Part shown: in pieces, positions 26,311-34,412 of the stretch
Numbering within the stretch: position 1 is the first letter of the stretch
Layout of the letters: every line of letters begins with the position of its first letter
Assembly (NCBI GenBank): GCA_947651395.1
Contig: CANSYW010000002.1
Span: 141,591 to 205,590 of the forward strand
Origin: an uncultured Pseudoflavonifractor sp.
Lineage (GTDB): Bacteria; Bacillota; Clostridia; Oscillospirales; Oscillospiraceae
DNA length: 64,000 nt
Reading direction: 5' to 3'
The notes under the pieces: model-generated
The model's database searches: none
The model's input: the letters and a program-made list of their open reading frames with translations, nothing else
Told to the model about the DNA's origin: nothing
Made by a program: the position numbers and the translations under genes

Positions 26311-27210
26311 ATGAACACACCAAAGACCAAAGCCGGCATGATCGCCATTGTGGGCCGGCCCAATGTGGGCAAGTCCACCCTCACCAACGCCCTGGTGGGG
26401 GAGAAGATCGCCATCGTATCCAACAAGCCCCAGACCACCCGCAACCGTATCTGCGCCGTGGTGGATCGGGGGGAGAGCCAGTTTGTCTTTATGGACACCC
26501 CCGGCCTTCACAAGGCCCGTACCCGGCTGGGGGACTACATGGTGGAGGTGGTTCGGCAAAGCGTGGCCGATGTGGACGCCGCCCTGCTGCTGGTGGAGCC
26601 CATCCCCAATGTGGGGGCGCCCGAGGCGGAGCTGATGGAGGATCTCCGCAAGCGGAAGATCCCCACGGTACTGGTCATCAACAAAATTGACACCGTGGAG
26701 AAGGAAAAGCTTCTGGCCGTGATCGCCGCCTACACCCAGAGCTATGAGTTTGCCCACGTGATGCCCATCTCCGCCAAGGAGGGGGACGGGGTGGGGGATC
26801 TTCTGAATCTGCTGGAGGGGTATCTCCCGGAGGGGCCCTGGCTTTTCCCGGAGGGGATGACCACCGACCAGCCCGAACGGCAGGTGTGCGCGGAGATCCT
26901 GCGGGAGAAGCTGCTGCTCTGCCTGGACAAGGAGGTTCCCCACGGCACGGCGGTGGAGCTCACCAAGTTCTCTGAGCGGGACGATGAAGTCATTGAGTGC
27001 GACGCCACCATCTACTGCGAAAAGGACAGCCATAAAGGCATTATCATCGGGAAGAAGGGCGCCATGCTGAAAAAGATATCCACCCTGGCCCGGGAGGATA
27101 TGGAAAAATTTATGGGGACCAAAATTTTTCTTCAAACCTGGGTGAAGGTAAAGGAGAACTGGCGGGACAATGTGAACTTTGTCCACACCATGGGATACCG
27201 GGAGGACTGA
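26311..27210 (+). CDS. era: GTPase Era
   Basis: Era binds the 3' end of 16S rRNA and controls small-subunit assembly. The 299-residue product has G1 GRPNVGKSTL (about 11-20), a G2 region with PQTTRNRI, G3 DTPGLHK, G4 NKID (near 126), and a C-terminal KH domain with IIIGKKGAMLKKIS (about 246-259). Full length. SD AGAGAGGATCACTGTA before ATG. It is functionally linked to the YbeY part of the fusion upstream and to the small yqzL gene downstream. Confidence 0.97.
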   Translation: MNTPKTKAGMIAIVGRPNVGKSTLTNALVGEKIAIVSNKPQTTRNRICAVVDRGESQFVFMDTPGLHKARTRLGDYMVEVVRQSVADVDAALLLVEPIPNVGAPEAELMEDLRKRKIPTVLVINKIDTVEKEKLLAVIAAYTQSYEFAHVMPISAKEGDGVGDLLNLLEGYLPEGPWLFPEGMTTDQPERQVCAEILREKLLLCLDKEVPHGTAVELTKFSERDDEVIECDATIYCEKDSHKGIIIGKKGAMLKKISTLAREDMEKFMGTKIFLQTWVKVKENWRDNVNFVHTMGYRED

Positions 27211-27338
27211 GCGGGCGGATATGATCCGCTCCTGCATACGGTTGGCGTTCCCTTCGCGGGGGTGTCTTTCCGCCGCACAAAATTTTCCTGACATAAGGTC
27301 CCTTTGAGATGTCCATGATAATCCCGGAGAGAGGTGGG

Positions 27339-27455
27339 ATGGTCGTGGACATTTCAGCGGTATGGGAACTTTTTCTATACACCGGGCTTCCGGAGGTGTA
27401 TAATATCTACTGCAAATTGAGAGAGGAGGCGCGTCAGGAGGTCAGATCCGCCTGA
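27339..27455 (+). CDS. yqzL: YqzL-family small protein
   Basis: A 38-residue product: MVVDISAVWELFLYTGLPEV then YNIYCKLREEARQEVRSA. The W-x2-F-x2-TG-x4-Y pattern followed by a charged helix matches YqzL, a tiny protein that lies between era and recO in many Firmicutes, exactly as here. Its function is unknown. GGAGAGAGGTG precedes ATG 27339; an in-frame ATG at 27315 would add eight residues. The stop is 12 bases before recO. The remaining bases between era and this gene show no other feature. Confidence 0.75.
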   Translation: MVVDISAVWELFLYTGLPEVYNIYCKLREEARQEVRSA

Positions 27456-27467
27456 CGGGCGATACAT

Positions 27468-28220
27468 ATGGCGCACCTGGTGACAAAGGGCCTGGTTCTG
27501 CGGGAGGTCAACTACAAAGAGAGCGACAAGATCCTCACCGTACTGGCGGAGGGTCAGGGCAAACGCACTGTGAAGGCCCAGGGCTGCCGGCGGAAGAACA
27601 GCCCGCTGGCGGCGGGGGCGCAGCTACTGGTGTGGTCGGAAATGACCTGGTATGACTATCAGGATCGGTGGAGCCTGAAGGAGGCCAACACCCTCAATGA
27701 GTTCCGGGGGGCCAGGGAGGATCTGTTCAAGCTGGCCCTGGGCTCCTACTTTGCCGAGGTGGCGGAGGCGGTGGCCGAGGAGGGGGTGGAGACGCCGGGA
27801 CTTTTGAGCCTGGTGCTCAACTCCCTCTACGCCCTGGACAAGCTGGAGCTTCCCCCGGAGCAGATAAAGGCCGCCTTTGAGATAAAGCTGTGCTGTCTGG
27901 CGGGGTATGAGCCCCTGCTGGACGCCTGCGCCGTGTGCGGCGAGGAGCCCGGAGAGCCCCGTCTGAACCTTTCGGAGGGGGTGCTCCACTGTGAGCGGTG
28001 TCGTGCTGAACTGGGCGATGCGGGCATCTCCATGCCCCTGGACGCCTCCGCCCTGGCCGCTGCCCGCCATGTGGCCTACGGGGATCCCAAGCGGCTCTTC
28101 TCCTTCCGCCTGGGGGGAGCGAGCATGGATAAGCTGGCGGGGGCGGCGGAGAGCTTCCTCCTGACCCAGCTGGAACGGGGCTTCCGGACCTTGGATTTCT
28201 ATAAGGGGTTGGCGGGGTGA
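27468..28220 (+). CDS. recO: DNA repair protein RecO
   Basis: RecO loads RecA onto SSB-coated single strands together with RecR/RecF and anneals DNA. The 250-residue product has an N-terminal OB fold (TKGLVLREVNYKESDKILTV), a helical middle, and a four-cysteine zinc site formed by CAVCGEEPG (about 144-152) and CERC (about 170-173). ATG 27468 is preceded by a rather remote GGAGG, so translation may couple to yqzL. Position after era-yqzL is canonical. Confidence 0.94.
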   Translation: MAHLVTKGLVLREVNYKESDKILTVLAEGQGKRTVKAQGCRRKNSPLAAGAQLLVWSEMTWYDYQDRWSLKEANTLNEFRGAREDLFKLALGSYFAEVAEAVAEEGVETPGLLSLVLNSLYALDKLELPPEQIKAAFEIKLCCLAGYEPLLDACAVCGEEPGEPRLNLSEGVLHCERCRAELGDAGISMPLDASALAAARHVAYGDPKRLFSFRLGGASMDKLAGAAESFLLTQLERGFRTLDFYKGLAG

Positions 28221-28240
28221 GACCTTTTTTCGATCCCCGC

Positions 28241-28269
28241 TTGACAAATGAGTTAGCCAATGCTATCCT
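28241..28269 (+). promoter_or_regulatory. feoAB promoter
   Basis: TTGACA (28241-28246), 17 bases, TATCCT (28264-28269). The spacer contains GTTAGCC, the inverse of the GGCTAAC in the downstream operator. Confidence 0.75.
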
Positions 28270-28295
28270 ATGTAGTTAGATAAGGCTAACTACAT
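28270..28295 (+). promoter_or_regulatory. Iron-responsive operator (DtxR/IdeR-like palindrome)
   Basis: ATGTAGTTAG (28270-28279), ATAAGG, CTAACTACAT (28286-28295) overlap the predicted transcription start of feoAB. The TTAG-N-CTAA half-site style resembles DtxR/IdeR/MntR-family operators. The regulator gene is not in this window. Confidence 0.65.
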
Positions 28296-28309
28296 AGGGG
28301 GCGACAGAT

Positions 28310-28525
28310 ATGACACTGAACAACGGCACGGTGGGGCAGAGCTACACCGTGGTCAATATGGATCTTCCCCAGCAGGTGGGACACCGGCTGGAGGCCATCG
28401 GCATGACCATCGGGGGGAAGGTATCCATTCTGGGCGGCAAGGATCAGGGGACGCTGATCCTCAAGATCCGGGGGGCGCGTTTTGCCCTGGGCCGTGGCAT
28501 CACGGAAAAGATTGGGGTGATGTGA
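28310..28525 (+). CDS. feoA: Ferrous iron transport protein A
   Basis: A 71-residue SH3-like protein that binds FeoB and assists Fe(II) uptake. Pattern: GQSYTVVNMDLPQQVGHRL, EAIGMTIGGKVSILG, and the end IKIRGARFALGRGI-like LKIRGARFALGRGITEKIGV. Preceded by a promoter and iron-type operator, and one base upstream of feoB, so they form a two-gene operon. Confidence 0.92.
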   Translation: MTLNNGTVGQSYTVVNMDLPQQVGHRLEAIGMTIGGKVSILGGKDQGTLILKIRGARFALGRGITEKIGVM

Positions 28526-28526
28526 G

Positions 28527-30584
28527 ATGGGCAAACAGCTTACCGTAGCCTTCATCGGCAACCCCAACTGCGGAAAGACCACGCTTTTTAACGCCTATAC
28601 CGGGGCTAATCTGAAGGTGGCCAACTGGCCCGGGGTCACGGTGGAGCGGGTGGAGGGGGTCATGAAGGATCATGGCCTGGACATTCGCCTGGTGGATCTG
28701 CCCGGCACCTACTCGCTCACCGCCTATACCATGGAGGAGCAGGTCTCCCGGAGGTTTATCCTCTCCCATGAGGTGGACGTGATCATCGACGTGGTGGACG
28801 CCTCCGCCCTGGAGCGGAACCTGTATCTCACCCTTCAGCTTCTGGAGCTGGGCAAGCCGGTGGTGGTGGCCCTCAACATGATGGATGTGGTTCAAAAGCG
28901 GGGCATGGAGATCGACCTGCACCGCCTGCCCGAGATGCTGGGAGTGCCCGTCATTCCCGTTTCCGCCCGGAGACGGACGGGGCTGGAGGTGCTGATGCAC
29001 GCCGCCGCCCACCACGCCGAGTCGGGCCGGCACGATCCCATCATCCACGAGCATGCGTGGCACGGCAGGGGGAAAACGGCGGACAGCCCCAAGCATGAAA
29101 AGTATGCCATGGTCTACGATGAGGTCATGGAGTTCCGCATCGACGCGGTGGAGACCGCCCTGAGGAAAAAATGGCCTGACCTGACCGATGAGCGCTGGCA
29201 CGCCATCAAGCTGCTGGAGAGGGATGAGGAGATCGTCGGAAAGTATCCCCTGGAGTTGCCCGGTGTTCTGGAGGAGAGCTGCGAGACCGAGATCATCAAC
29301 CAGAAATATGACTTCATTGAGGAGATCATGGCGGAGGTCATGGTTCACCGGGAGGAGAAGGCGGCCATGACCGAGGCGGCGGATCGGGTATTCACCCACC
29401 CGGTCTGGGGGCTTCCCATTTTTCTGGGCATTATGGCGCTGGTGTTCTTCCTCACCTTTACTGTGGGAGATTTTCTGGCCGGCTTTTTTGAGCTGGGGGT
29501 GAACTGGTTTTCCGGTCTGGTGGGGAACACCCTGGGCGGCTGGGGGCTGGGAGAGCTGCTCATCGCTCTCATCACCGATGGCATTATCGCCGGGGTGGGG
29601 AGCATCCTGACCCTTCTGCCCAATATTTTCATTCTCTTTCTGGCCCTGGCCTTTCTGGAGGATACGGGGTACATGGCCCGTGTTGCCTATATCATGGACG
29701 GGATCATGGGGCGGATCGGTCTGTCCGGACGGGCCTTTTTGCCCATGGTGCTGGGCTTTGGCTGTTCCGTGCCCGCCATCATGGCTTCCCGGGCCCTGGA
29801 GAGCCGCCGGGATCGGTTCAAGGTCATGCTGGTGACCCCGTTCATGTCCTGCTCTGCCCGGCTTCCCATCTACATTCTCTTCTCCCAGCTCTTCTTCGGA
29901 AGGTACGCCATGATAGCGGCCTATTCCATGTACCTCATCGGCATCCTGGTGGCGCTGATCACCGCCGGGGTGATCCAGAGGCTGGAGAAGAACAGGGGGG
30001 TGGAGCGCAGTCCCCTTCTCATTGAGCTTCCCGAGTATAAGATGCCCTCCGCCCGCACGGTGCGGGTCTATGTGTGGGAGAAGGTGAAGGATTATCTCAC
30101 CAAGGCGGGCACCATTATCTTTGTGGCCTCCATCCTCCTGTGGTTCCTGCTGAACTTCGGTCCTGGGGGGTATACTGCCGCTATGGAGGAGAGCTTTGCC
30201 GCCCTTATCGGACATGCTCTGGCCCCCCTCATGGCGCCGGCGGGGCTGGGCTTCTGGCCCATCGTGGTGGCCATCATCGCCGGGATCTCCGCCAAGGAGG
30301 TGGTGGTCTCCTCCACCGCCATCCTGTTCCGGGTGGCCAACGCCAATTCCGCCGCGGGGCTGGCGGCGATCCACGGAGGGCTGGCCGGGATGGGCTTTGG
30401 GCCCCTGAACGCCTATTGTCTTATGGTTTTCTGCCTGCTCTACGTCCCCTGCGCCGCCACCATCGGCGTCATTCGCAGGGAGTCGGGGAGCTGGAAGTGG
30501 ACGGCCTTTTCCGTGGGCTTCCAGGTGGCGGTGGCCTATGCCATGAGCTTCCTCATCTATCAGGCGGGGAGCTTGCTGATGTAG
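28527..30584 (+). CDS. feoB: Ferrous iron transport protein B
   Basis: FeoB is the inner-membrane Fe(II) transporter with a cytosolic G domain. The 685-residue product has G1 GNPNCGKTTLFNAYTG (about 10-25), G3 DLPGTYSL, G4 NMMD, then transmembrane gates with LPNIFILFLALAFLEDTGYM (about 361-380), GFGCSVPAIMASR (near 410) and the C-terminal SAKEVVVSSTAILFRVA. Length is normal. SD is weak (GGGGTGATGTGAG), so translation is probably coupled to feoA. Confidence 0.96.
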   Translation: MGKQLTVAFIGNPNCGKTTLFNAYTGANLKVANWPGVTVERVEGVMKDHGLDIRLVDLPGTYSLTAYTMEEQVSRRFILSHEVDVIIDVVDASALERNLYLTLQLLELGKPVVVALNMMDVVQKRGMEIDLHRLPEMLGVPVIPVSARRRTGLEVLMHAAAHHAESGRHDPIIHEHAWHGRGKTADSPKHEKYAMVYDEVMEFRIDAVETALRKKWPDLTDERWHAIKLLERDEEIVGKYPLELPGVLEESCETEIINQKYDFIEEIMAEVMVHREEKAAMTEAADRVFTHPVWGLPIFLGIMALVFFLTFTVGDFLAGFFELGVNWFSGLVGNTLGGWGLGELLIALITDGIIAGVGSILTLLPNIFILFLALAFLEDTGYMARVAYIMDGIMGRIGLSGRAFLPMVLGFGCSVPAIMASRALESRRDRFKVMLVTPFMSCSARLPIYILFSQLFFGRYAMIAAYSMYLIGILVALITAGVIQRLEKNRGVERSPLLIELPEYKMPSARTVRVYVWEKVKDYLTKAGTIIFVASILLWFLLNFGPGGYTAAMEESFAALIGHALAPLMAPAGLGFWPIVVAIIAGISAKEVVVSSTAILFRVANANSAAGLAAIHGGLAGMGFGPLNAYCLMVFCLLYVPCAATIGVIRRESGSWKWTAFSVGFQVAVAYAMSFLIYQAGSLLM

Positions 30585-30619
30585 GTCATTGCTTGGCGCC
30601 GGGGGTTCCATACCTGTGT

Positions 30620-30638
30620 GGGCGGCGATTGGCCGCCC
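30620..30638. repeat. G+C-rich palindrome between feoB and mutS2
   Basis: GGGCGGC (30620-30626), GATTG, GCCGCCC (30632-30638), continuing into CGGGGCGCCCAC, which can form a larger stem with the preceding GTGGGCG. No U-run follows. The sequence resembles the REP-like palindromes elsewhere in the window. Confidence 0.45.
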
Positions 30639-30682
30639 GGGGCGCCCACTTTGCCCGATCACTCTGTTTTGAGGTATCAGCT

Positions 30683-33055
30683 ATGAAAGACGAACTGTTT
30701 GAAAAATCCATACTCACCCTGGAGTTTCCCAGGATCCTGGAGTTGCTGGCCGACGAGGCGGTGACCCAGGAGGGCAAGGAGCGCTGTGCCCGGCTGCGGC
30801 CCTATACCGACGCCGACGACGTGGAGCGCGCCCTCAGCGAAACCTCTGCCGCGGTGGATATGGTCTCGCTCCACGGCGCCCCCTACCTGGGCGGGGTGAA
30901 GCCGGTGCGCTCCTCCCTTCAACGGGCGGACATGGGGGGCGCGCTGAACACCCGGGAGCTGCTGGAGGTGGCGGGGGTGCTCCGGTGCGCCCGGGGTTGC
31001 ATTGAGTACTGGGGCGGGAGCGGGGAGAAGACCCCCATCGACCCCCTCTTTCAAGGGCTCACCGCCAATCGCTATCTGGAGGAGCGCATCACCGGCTCCA
31101 TCCTCTCCGAGGAGGAGATCGCCGACGCCGCCAGCCCCGAGCTGGCCGATATCCGCCGCCACAAGCGGGCCTCTGCCAGCAAGGTGCGGGATATCCTGCA
31201 AAAGCTCATCTCCTCCAACCAGTCCAAATACCTTCAGGAGCCCATCATCACCCAGCGCAACGGCCGTTATGTGGTGCCGGTGAAGTCGGAGTGCAAAAAT
31301 GAGGTGCCCGGTCTGGTTCACGACCTCTCCGCCAGCGGCAGCACCTTCTTCATTGAGCCCATGGGGGTGGTGAAGGCCAACAACGAGCTGCGGGAGCTGG
31401 AGGCCAGGGAGGAAAAGGAGATCCAGAGGATCCTGGCCGAGCTCTCCAGCGAGTGCGCCGCCCATAAGGAGGACATCGCCCAAAACTATGACCTGCTTAT
31501 CCTGCTGGATCTGGTCTTTGCCAAGGCGGGGCTCTCTCTGCGTATGGGGGGGATGCCCCCCAGGATCGTCTCCGGGGGCCTCAGCTTTGAAAATGCCCGC
31601 CACCCGCTGATCAGCCGGGACAAGGCGGTGCGCAACGACCTGCGGCTGGGAGAGGATTTTGACACTCTGGTGGTCACCGGCCCCAACACCGGCGGCAAGA
31701 CGGTGACGTTGAAGACCCTGGGCCTGCTGGTGGTTATGGCCCAGTGCGGGCTCCACATTCCCGTGTCCGGGGACAGCCGCATGCGGGTGTTCCGTCGGGT
31801 GCTCTCCGACATTGGAGACGAGCAGTCCATCGCCCAGAGCCTGTCCACCTTCTCCTCCCACATGACCAACATTGTGGGAATGCTCGCTGAGGCCGACGGG
31901 GACACCCTCATCCTCTTTGACGAGCTGGGGGCGGGCACCGACCCGGTGGAGGGGGCAGCCCTGGCGGCGGCCATTATTGAAGAGGCGCGCTCCCTGGGCT
32001 GTCTGGTGGCGGCCACCACCCACTACGCCGAGTTGAAGGTCTACGCCATGACCACCCCCGGGGTGGAAAACGCCTCCTGTGAGTTCAATGTGGAGACGCT
32101 GGCGCCCACCTACAAGCTGCTCATCGGGATCCCCGGCAAGTCCAACGCCTTTGCCATCTCCAGCCGGCTGGGCCTTCCCCGGCACGTCATCGACGCCGCG
32201 GCGGGGCGGGTAAACGCGGAGAATGTCCGTTTTGAGGACGTGCTCACCCAGCTGGATCGCCAGCGTCAGGAGATGGAGCGGGAGAAGGAGAGCGCCCGGC
32301 TGCTCCGCCGGGAGACGGAGGAGGCCCGGAAGAAGGCCGAGGAGTACCGGGACGACCTGGCCCGGGAGCGGGAGAAGGCGGTGGAGAAGGCCAAAGCGGA
32401 GGCCAGAGCGATCCTGGCGGAGGCCAGGGCCGCTGCCGACGAGACCTTCAGAGAGCTGGACGACATGCGGAAAAAGAGCAAGCAGGAGCAGGACGCCCAG
32501 CGGATCAACGAGGCCCGCACCGGCCTGCGCCATCGGCTCAACGCCGCCGAGGATGCCTTGGGCGCGGAGCCTGAACGGCCCCTTCCGCCGCCCACCCGTC
32601 CCGCGGTGAAGGGGGACACGGTGGAGCTGGTGAAGATGCCGGGCACCAAGGCCACGGTGCTGGACGTGAAGAAGGACGGCACCCTCCAGCTCCAGGCGGG
32701 GATCCTGAAGCTCACCGCCACCCAGGCCGAGGTCCGCCTCAGCGAGGGAGAGACCCAGAAGTCGGTCAGGCGCATTGTCTCTCAGGCCACCCACCAGCTC
32801 CGGAGCCTGGGGGCGTCCCCTGAGGTGGATCTGCGGGGGATGACGGGAGATGAGGCGGTGATGGAGCTGGATCGGTTTTTGGATCAGGCCATTATGGGCA
32901 AGCTCCAAGAGGTGCGCATCATCCACGGCAAGGGCACCGGCGCGGTGCGCGCGGCGGTGCGGGAGCACCTGAAGCGCAGCCGCTATGTGAAGTCCTTCCG
33001 CCCCGGCCGTTACGGGGAAGGAGAGGACGGCGTGACCGTTGCTGAGCTGAAATAA
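30683..33055 (+). CDS. mutS2: Endonuclease MutS2
   Basis: MutS2 is a MutS-like ATPase with a nuclease tail, linked to recombination control and, in Firmicutes, rescue of collided ribosomes. The 790-residue product has a helical clamp region, Walker A TGPNTGGKTVTLKTLG (about 331-346), Walker B LFDELGAGTDPVEGAALA (about 411-428), a long coiled coil (about 515-600) and a C-terminal Smr domain with VDLRGMTGDEAVMELDRFL (about 715-733) and IIHGKGTGAVRAAVR. No mismatch-recognition domain, as expected. ATG 30683 has GAGGT seven bases upstream. Confidence 0.95.
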   Translation: MKDELFEKSILTLEFPRILELLADEAVTQEGKERCARLRPYTDADDVERALSETSAAVDMVSLHGAPYLGGVKPVRSSLQRADMGGALNTRELLEVAGVLRCARGCIEYWGGSGEKTPIDPLFQGLTANRYLEERITGSILSEEEIADAASPELADIRRHKRASASKVRDILQKLISSNQSKYLQEPIITQRNGRYVVPVKSECKNEVPGLVHDLSASGSTFFIEPMGVVKANNELRELEAREEKEIQRILAELSSECAAHKEDIAQNYDLLILLDLVFAKAGLSLRMGGMPPRIVSGGLSFENARHPLISRDKAVRNDLRLGEDFDTLVVTGPNTGGKTVTLKTLGLLVVMAQCGLHIPVSGDSRMRVFRRVLSDIGDEQSIAQSLSTFSSHMTNIVGMLAEADGDTLILFDELGAGTDPVEGAALAAAIIEEARSLGCLVAATTHYAELKVYAMTTPGVENASCEFNVETLAPTYKLLIGIPGKSNAFAISSRLGLPRHVIDAAAGRVNAENVRFEDVLTQLDRQRQEMEREKESARLLRRETEEARKKAEEYRDDLAREREKAVEKAKAEARAILAEARAAADETFRELDDMRKKSKQEQDAQRINEARTGLRHRLNAAEDALGAEPERPLPPPTRPAVKGDTVELVKMPGTKATVLDVKKDGTLQLQAGILKLTATQAEVRLSEGETQKSVRRIVSQATHQLRSLGASPEVDLRGMTGDEAVMELDRFLDQAIMGKLQEVRIIHGKGTGAVRAAVREHLKRSRYVKSFRPGRYGEGEDGVTVAELK

Positions 33056-33121
33056 AACAAAAGTTGTATTTCACTGTGGGGTTTTCCGCAAGCGCAGGAT
33101 GTTTATTTGTGTATTTTGCCG

Positions 33122-33150
33122 TTGACGGCGAGGGATAAATTTGCTATGCT
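33122..33150 (+). promoter_or_regulatory. ptsH promoter
   Basis: TTGACG (33122-33127), 17 bases, TATGCT (33145-33150). Confidence 0.7.
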
Positions 33151-33187
33151 ATAGCCACAGTATAAGTGTGCTTAGGGGGGAATCGCT

Positions 33188-33451
33188 ATGTATATGAAGG
33201 AAGCTACCGTAAACAATCAGGTGGGCCTCCATGCCCGTCCGGCCACTTTCTTTATCCAGAAGGCCAACGAGTTCAAAAGCTCCATCTGGGTGGAGAAGGA
33301 TGAGCGTCGGGTGAACGCCAAGAGCCTGCTGGGCGTTTTGTCCCTTGGCATCGTCAAGGGTACCGCCATCAACCTGATCGCGGACGGCACCGACGAGAAG
33401 GAGGCCGTTGAGGCTCTTGTGGAACTGATCTCCGGCAACTTCGAGGACTGA
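33188..33451 (+). CDS. ptsH: Phosphocarrier protein HPr
   Basis: An 87-residue HPr-fold protein. The EI-phosphorylated histidine is present in GLHARPATFF (His about residue 16) and the HPr-kinase serine in NAKSLLGVLSLGI (Ser about 47). Having the histidine, it is HPr rather than Crh. No ptsI is adjacent and the gene has its own promoter and terminator; such solo HPr copies may act in PTS sugar uptake or in catabolite control with CcpA. Confidence 0.92.
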   Translation: MYMKEATVNNQVGLHARPATFFIQKANEFKSSIWVEKDERRVNAKSLLGVLSLGIVKGTAINLIADGTDEKEAVEALVELISGNFED

Positions 33452-33473
33452 ACAGACCCGATACAACGCAAGA

Positions 33474-33504
33474 AAAAAGCGTCGCCTTGGCGGCGCTTTT
33501 TTTG
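33474..33504 (+). terminator. Intrinsic terminator of ptsH
   Basis: AGCGTCGCC (33478-33486) pairs with GGCGGCGCT (33489-33497) with one wobble, followed by TTTTTT; an A-run lies on the other side. Confidence 0.85.
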
Positions 33505-33532
33505 ACGGCTTTGGCAAAGGAGGCCGCGGCCC

Positions 33533-34408
33533 ATGCTGTGCAACCAATGCCCCAGAAACTGCAACGCCCAACGCCTCCCCGGTGTTCCCGGCGGGGTGTG
33601 CGCCATGCCGCGGGAGGCGGTGGTGGCCCGGGCCGCCCTCCATCACTGGGAGGAGCCCTGCATCTCGGGCGTCAACGGGGCGGGGACGGTGTTTTTCTCC
33701 GGGTGCAATCTCCGGTGTGTGTTCTGCCAGAACAGTGTCATCAGCCAGGAGGGCTTCGGAAAGCCGGTGACGACCGCGCGGCTGCGGGAGATCTTTCAGG
33801 GGCTCATCGCCCAGGGGGCCCACAATATCGACCTGGTGACCCCCACCCAGTTTGCCCACGTGATCGCGGAGGTGCTGGAGGAGCCCTTGGAGGTGCCCGT
33901 GGTGTGGAACACCGGCGGCTATGAGAGTCCGGAGACCCTTCGGGGGTTGGAGGGCAAGGTGCAAATCTATCTGCCCGACCTGAAATATCTGGATCCCGGG
34001 CGGGCCAAACGCTACTGCGCGGCGGAGGACTACCCGGCGGTGGCGGTGGCCGCCATCCGGGAGATGGTCCGGCAGACGGGGCCTTGCCGGTTTGATGCGG
34101 AGGGCCTTTTGCGGCGGGGGGTGGTCATTCGCCACCTGCTCCTTCCGGGCGGCCTTGCGGAGGCCAAGGCGGTGATGGACTGGGTGGGGGAGAGCTTTCC
34201 ACGGGGGACGGTGTATTTTTCCCTTATGAGCCAGTATACGCCCCTGGGAAGGGCCGCGGAGTATCCGGAGATCTGCCGGAAGCTGCGCCCCAGTGAGATC
34301 CGTGCCGCCCAGGAATATATGGCCGCCCTGGAGCTGCCCGGCTATGTCCAGGAGGAGTCGGCCGCCGGCGGGGAATATGTGCCCGATTTTGATCTGACAG
34401 GAGTGTGA
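33533..34408 (+). CDS. Radical SAM protein, PflA-related (PflX/COG1313 type)
   Basis: A 291-residue radical SAM enzyme. The N-terminus has CNQCPRNCNAQR, a cysteine cluster typical of this subgroup. The SAM cluster motif is GCNLRCVFCQN (about 62-72, CxxxCxxC). Later motifs are DLVTPTQFAHVIAEVL, VWNTGGYESPETL and YLPDLKYLDP. Proteins of this group resemble pyruvate formate-lyase activators but their targets are mostly unknown. No glycyl radical enzyme is adjacent. SD AAAGGAGG before ATG. The MATE gene follows after four bases. Confidence 0.88.
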   Translation: MLCNQCPRNCNAQRLPGVPGGVCAMPREAVVARAALHHWEEPCISGVNGAGTVFFSGCNLRCVFCQNSVISQEGFGKPVTTARLREIFQGLIAQGAHNIDLVTPTQFAHVIAEVLEEPLEVPVVWNTGGYESPETLRGLEGKVQIYLPDLKYLDPGRAKRYCAAEDYPAVAVAAIREMVRQTGPCRFDAEGLLRRGVVIRHLLLPGGLAEAKAVMDWVGESFPRGTVYFSLMSQYTPLGRAAEYPEICRKLRPSEIRAAQEYMAALELPGYVQEESAAGGEYVPDFDLTGV

Positions 34409-34412
34409 ATCC

